From: Piliocolobus tephrosceles
Lineage: Eukaryota; Chordata; Mammalia; Primates; Cercopithecidae
Reading direction: 5' to 3'
Assembly (NCBI RefSeq): GCF_002776525.5
Contig: NC_045444.1
Coordinates: forward strand, 28,015,902-28,079,901
Length of the DNA stretch: 64,000 bases
The notes under the pieces are model-generated. The model was given only the letters and a program-made list of their open reading frames with translations. It was not told the origin of the DNA and made no database searches. The position numbers and the translations under genes are program-made. Positions 58,390-64,000 of the stretch are shown in pieces. The stretch's first letter is position 1, and every line of letters begins with the position of its first letter.

Positions 58390-59115
58390 CGGCCCTGCCT
58401 TGGTTCAGCTGTCATCGTTCCACATCTGTACTACTGTTAAGAATTTTCTAAGAAGATCTCTGCTTTCAATCCTGTTCCATGTGGCTGGCCACTACCCTGG
58501 CTCTGTGTAATCTTTCTGAAACACAGATACGATCACATTACTCTCATGAATAAAATCATTCTATACCTTTTTATTATAACAGTACAAAGTACAAACTTCT
58601 GACCATAACATCCTAAGTCTTTCACAATCTGTTCATTTATCTCCTATCCACATTTGCATACTCTTGTTCTCTTCTCTACCTTTTCTTTACATTCCAGAGC
58701 TGCCAAATTTCCTATCCACTGCCAGGAGTCATGCTCTCTTTTACCTCAATGAGGAAGCAGTTCATTCTCACCTAATTTCTGGTTGGACTTCTCATTCTCT
58801 AATTGTTCATCTGGTAAACATCAACTCTTTGTGGACAAGGACTTGGTTTAAATGTCTTCTTCTCTGGGGAGTCTTTGCTGACCTCTCCTAGCCAACTTTG
58901 GTGCATCAGCATCCTATGCTGATTATAGTACCTCCATCTCCAATTTTATTCAAGTTGTATTAGTTTCCTCTAATGCTTAAAGTTACCTAACTGCTTTTAC
59001 CATTATGGGAATATCTGGAAGACAGAATAGTTCCTATTTGCATAGAATCTGACTCATAGAGCCCAACATATGGTAGGTTCCTAAGAATTTTGTTGCCTGA
59101 GTAAATAAGTCAATA
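58390..59115 (+). repeat. L2 LINE, long 3' fragment
   Basis: 'gtacaaagtacaaacttctgaccataacatcc', 'tgtcttcttctctggggagtctttgctgacc', 'gaagacagaatagttcctatttgc' and 'catatggtaggttcctaagaattttgttgcctgagtaaat' follow the L2 3' kilobase in order. Confidence 0.75.
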
Positions 59116-61144
59116 AAACTCAACATTCACAAAAATCCTGGTGGTATATTTTTTTATATATTATGAAGCTAACTCTGACTTTATAAAGTCTTACTACTTT
59201 AATCCTTCAAGTAAATTTCAGCAATAGAATTTTTTTCTTAAAAAATAAAACATCTTTGCTACCCTGCAAATTAATTATAGCTACAATTATAATCCTTTTA
59301 GAACTAAACAACAACAATTGTTTAGCTATCAAGATACTGCTGAGGACCAGCTTTAAAAAACTTTTCCAGCTCAGCTGAAATTGTTTGACACACTAACATC
59401 TCTACCCTGCAGAGGTAAAGAGTAAAGTTACTCAGGTATTCACTTTACACATAGAATCTGCTTACTCTAAACACATCCTTCAATCCATTCAACCGGTAAT
59501 TATCGGGTTTCTAATATTTACAGTAAATTCAGTGAAGGTTAACAATATTAAAACTAACAATAATTTGTGCTTTCTAGAACTTGATAGCTCAGGTTGCCAG
59601 TATCTTTTGCATTTCACAATTAAAACAAACAAAAACTAGCTGTGGCTTAAACTTTCTCCCTCCCTCCTCACCACAGATTTTGGAAACCCAAGTTATTGTA
59701 ATAATTTTACTTTCCTAGTACTTAACTTTAAATATATTCCTTGTCAAAATGAATCTGCTATAAACCAAAAAACTCTTCTAAATTCAAAGCATTGATGATT
59801 TGATTTCCCCACTTGGAAATATATGAACAGTATTTTATTATTGTTATGTGTAAATTGTGCTTCAGATATCCCTAAGATTTACTCAATTCTAAATCCTTAT
59901 CCCTCCCGTGGATCAGATGGGTAAAATTTGAGGAAGATATCTGTTGCAGGCATCACCTACTAAATTTTTGTAATATAATTTCAATAGGTAGATAGGTAGT
60001 TTTCCTTCTTTTTTTGCCTTTTTCTGTTTTTTTTTTTTTTTTTTAACAGAAGGTAGAAAATTCCTGTGATAATCAATTTTGACCCTAATTATTGTTTACT
60101 TTACTATCTATTGCTTAATTGGCATAAAAATCAAATAATCTTTTTTGGCTAGGTTACGTTACGCTTCTTTCAATTCATCTTAAGATGGCTATATATATAT
60201 ATATATTTTTTTTTTCCTTTCTGCAGGCATAACTCCTTATTGTTCCATACTTATTTTACAGTAAAATAAAACACAGTCTTTAAAATGAATGATAACTGTT
60301 CTGTAATATGAAGACTTTGATTAATCAAGGAAAGTATGCATTGTTTTGCGCATGCTTGGGGAGGATAACAAAGTGTTTCCTTTTCAAAATACATTTATTC
60401 AACCAATGATTTATTCATTGGACACTTTGGAGGCATCTATTTTATGTATGTCACAGAAGCATTTCTTTCCAAAGTGGTTAGACAATCAGATAATTGAATA
60501 GAAACAGTTAATTATCCAAGGGAAAACTTTCATTTTGTGGTGTACTATCTAAATCACTAGCTGAAAGCAAATAAAATTCGAGGTAGCTTTTAGTATTTCA
60601 AAAAAGAATAGAGTTACTTGTGTTTAATATGATATGCTGTATGTAAATTATTTTTACTGGCCTTTGCATTATAGAGAAGACTGACAAAGTTGTTTCCAAG
60701 GGAAGAAACAAGAAGCAGTTCCAGGGTGGTAGGTTACTGGAAAGGAAACCTAGTAGTGGTGCCAACACATTAAAGATAATCCTACCATATAAGGAGGTGA
60801 AGATTGTGTTTCAGTTTTTTGTTTGTTTTAAATTTCAGATGGATAGTCTTTTTTGTTTTTGAGATCACAACCAATCTTCTGTTTAACTGTTAAAAAAATA
60901 GAAATTCCAAAATAATACTTTGCTTAAGACTTGTTTTCTGCCCCATCCGCCTCCCCGCTCCCTGTCCTCCTTCCTCCCATCCTCATGTTTGTTTATTAGC
61001 TTGCTCTGGTATCTATTGGTATCCTTCTCTATTCATGTACCATGGGCTTAACTTAGTTCTGCAGCAATCTCAAGAGTCTGGCTATATATCTACATATATC
61101 TACAAGCAGGAAGTGTTGCAGCTTGATCAAAGGAAAAGACTGAG
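59116..61144. other. No gene recognised
   Basis: Mostly AT-rich. Contains T runs at 60029-60044 and a TA run followed by T at 60190-60216. A pyrimidine-rich stretch lies at about 60940-60985. Confidence 0.45.
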
Positions 61145-61370
61145 ATACTTATGAGTTCTGTGATTTATTAGCTCTATAATTTTGAATACATGGCCTGAAC
61201 ACAAAAATTTGAATACATGCCCTGAACACAAAAAATATGCATTTCTTCATCTGTAAAATTGAAGAACAACACCTACTCATCAAGTTATTATGAAATTTAA
61301 ATGAAATTTAAATGAATAGCTGATGTTTTAATCATTATAAATGTTACCGTTTTTAATATCTAGTGTAGGA
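61145..61370 (+). repeat. MIR SINE with an internal 27-bp tandem duplication
   Basis: 'gagttctgtgatttattagctctata' and 'tttcttcatctgtaaaattgaagaacaacacctactcatcaagttattatgaaatttaaatga' are MIR landmarks. The spacing is enlarged by a duplication at 61181-61234. Confidence 0.65.
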
Positions 61371-61674
61371 AGAACATGTATTAACTTGTGTCTCGGTCCT
61401 TTCACAATGCCTATCTCTTCAGCAAGTTTCCTTTAACCCATTTGTTCACATACATTAATTTGCTGTCTACCTTGCTTCCCCACTTCTTAGGCTAGCATGC
61501 CACTTCTTAGAATTGCCATTCCTGACCAGGCGTAGTGGCTCACGCCTGTAATCCTAGCATTTTGGGAGGCCAAGGTAGGTGGATCACCTGAGGTCAGGAG
61601 TTCAAGACCAGCTTGGTCAACGTGGTGAAACCCCGTCTCTACTAAAAATACAAAAATTAGCAGGACATATTGGC

Positions 61675-62074
61675 NNNNNNNNNNNNNNNNNNNNNNNNNN
61701 NNNNNNNNNNNNNNNNNNNNNNNNNNNNNNNNNNNNNNNNNNNNNNNNNNNNNNNNNNNNNNNNNNNNNNNNNNNNNNNNNNNNNNNNNNNNNNNNNNNN
61801 NNNNNNNNNNNNNNNNNNNNNNNNNNNNNNNNNNNNNNNNNNNNNNNNNNNNNNNNNNNNNNNNNNNNNNNNNNNNNNNNNNNNNNNNNNNNNNNNNNNN
61901 NNNNNNNNNNNNNNNNNNNNNNNNNNNNNNNNNNNNNNNNNNNNNNNNNNNNNNNNNNNNNNNNNNNNNNNNNNNNNNNNNNNNNNNNNNNNNNNNNNNN
62001 NNNNNNNNNNNNNNNNNNNNNNNNNNNNNNNNNNNNNNNNNNNNNNNNNNNNNNNNNNNNNNNNNNNNNNNNNN
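61675..62074. other. Assembly gap, 400 N
   Basis: Unknown sequence. Must contain at least the Alu right arm and part of the GAAA array. Frames drawn across it are meaningless. Confidence 0.99.
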
Positions 62075-62076
62075 GA

Positions 62077-62166
<90 letters not shown>

Positions 62167-62252
62167 GGAAAAGGAAAAGAAAAGAAAGAAAAGAAAAGAA
62201 AAGAAAGGAAAAGAAAAGAAAAGAAGAAAAGAAAAGAAAAGAAAAGAAAAAA
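62075..62252. repeat. (GAAA)n / (GAAAA)n purine array
   Basis: Nearly pure purine on the + strand for about 178 bp, first GAAA tetramers, then GGAAAA and GAAAA variants. The left end is unknown because of the gap. Confidence 0.97.
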
Positions 62253-62266
62253 AAAGAACTGCCATT

Positions 62267-63530
62267 TCATCAACAACTTTCCTCTGGGAGTTGCCATGTT
62301 CTTACATGTCCCTGCCTATGTGGTCACATTTAATTTAACATTAGGAATCTCATTCATGTCTAGCTTTCATCTAGAAATATTGTAAATTACTGTGATTCTT
62401 GCAGTTTTCGTTCCAAATAATTTTTTGGAAGGGGTGGGTTGCATTTATGGACCTAGAAGATTACTTAGTGTGCCTAATAAGAATATTATAAATAATTGTG
62501 AAATAAATACTTGAAAATATTTCTTAAATACTGTTAAAAAGGAGTAAAAAGTGAATTTTAGGACTGAAAAACTGGCTGTGCTTATTACTTTTTATTCCTT
62601 TATACATTCTGCAATTTTGCAGCAGCCTTTATTGGCAAAAATAACTTAATTTTCTCCTTTGTCCCCATAATATGTGAATCACATATCACACCAAAATAAG
62701 ATACTTGGAATTTATTTGTGCCACATAAATGATACAGTAAACAAGTAAAGAATGCGGTTTTCTTCAAACCATAAAAATTTGACTTTTTGGCAAGAATGAT
62801 ATGAATTTTAAAGACCAGAGTGAATATACAAGAAAGCACTGGGGTAAAGAGAATTTCTAAATCTTTGACTTGTGGTATGTCTCACTAAAAAATTTGCCTT
62901 ATTGGAGTTTAATTCACAAAAATAAGAAAGGGACTGAAGTCCATGAGAAACCTGGACAGGGTTGTGGTTTGACAGTCAGTTGATTATGACTGATTGGTGA
63001 TTCCATCATTGGCAATTTAGTCGCTGTTTTCCAGTTTCCTCCAATCTGCCCAACCTGCCATCCAAGGGATGCTGCCGAAGTCTGCTGTCTCCGTCTTCTC
63101 TTCCATCTGCTGTTTTTATTTTTACTTCCTAATTATGAAATTAGGTCCATAAAAATGTCAAATTTTGTGATATGCTACAACTACGGCAAGTTTTTCTTTA
63201 TCATAAGAAAATGGTCAGTCGTGTGGCATAAAAGCACTGGGCGAGAACAAATAATCCGTACAAACAACTTGATTGAGTGAGGTCTCATACATACATACAT
63301 ACATACATACAGTTCATAAAAGAAAAATTTCAATGATATTTTATATGTTACGAATTTACCACAATGCTCTTTCAAAGTTTGCTGGAAGTCACAAAAGAAA
63401 AATATAAACCATAGCTTATTCACAGTTCTATAACATTTTTCTCCTAATTAATATCTTCTCCAAATATAGTAAATGTAATTGTTCTAAATGTAAATTATAC
63501 ATATTTACTTATTTTCTCTATTGCACTTAT
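62267..63530. other. No gene recognised
   Basis: AT-rich; contains the ATAC microsatellite at 63286-63310. Confidence 0.45.
63286..63310. repeat. (ATAC)n microsatellite
   Basis: About six CATA units. Confidence 0.95.
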
Positions 63531-63534
63531 CAAT

Positions 63535-63545
63535 CCTTTTTTTTT

Positions 63546-63577
<32 letters not shown>

Positions 63578-63856
63578 GACAGAGTCTGACTCTGTCACCG
63601 AGGCTGGAGTACAGTGGTGGGATCTCACTCACTGCAACCTCTGCCTCCCGGGCTCAAGCGATTCTCCTGCCTCAGCCTCCTGAGTAGCTGGGATTACTGG
63701 TTCCTGCTACCATTCCCAGCTAATTTTTGTATTTTTAGTAGAGATGGGGGTTTCTCCATGTTGGCCAGGCTGGTCTTGAACTCCTGACCTAAGGTGATAT
63801 GTCCACCTTGGCCCCCTAAAGTGCTGGGATTACAAGTGTGAGCCTCTGTCCTGTCC
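63535..63856 (-). mobile_element. AluS SINE, reverse
   Basis: Full reverse Alu with a long interrupted T-rich tail on the left. S-type 'gagatgggggtttctccatgttggccaggc'. Target duplication unclear. Confidence 0.93.
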
Positions 63857-64000
63857 TTATAAAGGTGATTCTAATAAATCCAAGAGACTTCTGTCCTGTT
63901 CTCACCTGTGGAATTACATTCAAAGATGGACAGCTGAGCCATGAAGTCATAATTAAAAAGAAAATTGCAGTCTTTGTTTGCAGTCTCTAAGAATATTAAA
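63857..64000. other. No feature recognised
   Basis: Right edge of the window, single-copy-looking. Confidence 0.4.

Larger units (their letters stand above)
61523..62254 (+). mobile_element. AluS SINE, right arm lost in a gap, GA-rich expanded tail
   Basis: The left arm is intact to 'aaaaattagcaggacatattggc' (61674). Then come 400 N, then (GAAA)n and (GGAAAA/GAAAA)n to 62254. 'agaattgccatt' (61509-61520) and 'agaactgccatt' (62255-62266) form the target duplication, which shows that the GA array is the expanded Alu tail. Confidence 0.9.

Noticed and set aside
61579..62385. Long frames (200-268 codons) on both strands near the right end
   Set aside because: They run through 400 N and a purine array, giving K/E/R or F/S/L low-complexity translations. 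They are artefacts of the gap and GAAA repeats.

Overview
This is primate nuclear DNA, almost certainly from an Old World monkey. Several Alu copies (11070-11370, 18577-18734, 30594-30807, 54342-54662) carry the young cercopithecid AluY variant: 'gggcgaggtggcggg' or a close derivative in the right arm and 'ccggccactgcac' or a derivative near the 3' end, where human AluY has 'gggcgtggtggcggg' and 'tcgcgccactgcac'. The base composition is AT-rich, there are many nested retroelements, and three runs of N (39253-39262, 50453-50462, 61675-62074) all lie in or against tandem repeats. That pattern fits a draft assembly of a repeat-rich intergenic region or very large intron.

I see no intact cellular protein-coding gene, no convincing coding exon, no tRNA, rRNA or snRNA gene, and no CRISPR or bacterial feature. 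Essentially all recognisable content is transposon-derived, and the longest protein-like stretches are LINE-1 ORF2 remnants. Subfamily names are from recognition of sequence by eye and are given only as far as I trust them.

Layout. 1-4960: an old LINE-1 on the + strand, cut by the window edge, with a clean MaLR solo LTR at 2936-3297. 4961-9025: mostly single-copy sequence with one MIR. 9026-11530: AluS, an old repeat, and an AluY inserted in an LTR-like element. 12100-14500: reverse old LINE-1 with an ERV1-type LTR at 13565-14189. 14580-18744: Alu fragments, AluS and single-copy sequence. 18745-25065: a stack of old + strand LINE-1 copies containing Alus, a MaLR-like LTR and an 853-bp ERV1 solo LTR (22939-23791) with a perfect 4-bp target duplication, followed by an inverted LINE-1 segment. 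26691-27786: a younger reverse L1PA, 5'-truncated, with an unbroken ORF2 C-terminus. 28031-30822: a three-arm Alu, an MLT1A-type LTR, a Tigger DNA transposon nested in old reverse L1, and a truncated AluY. 30823-41165: largely single-copy DNA with a MaLR LTR, L2, Alus (one with three arms) and microsatellites. 41166-47580: Alus on both strands, L2/MIR, a MaLR LTR with internal sequence and a short dUTPase-like ERV remnant candidate. 47743-48935: a doubly truncated internal L1PA fragment next to an old L1 3' end. 50404-50512: an AT-rich self-complementary minisatellite broken by a gap. 51850-64000: AluY, an ERV LTR (53214-53888), an AluY with a 4 x 11-bp internal expansion, L2, MIR, and an AluS followed by a 400-N gap and a GA-rich array.

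There is no gene network to describe. The interest lies in nested insertions with readable target-site duplications, recombinant Alus, an inverted duplication of L1-derived sequence sharing one deletion junction, and candidate polymorphic tandem repeats. I found no evidence for an undescribed functional system.
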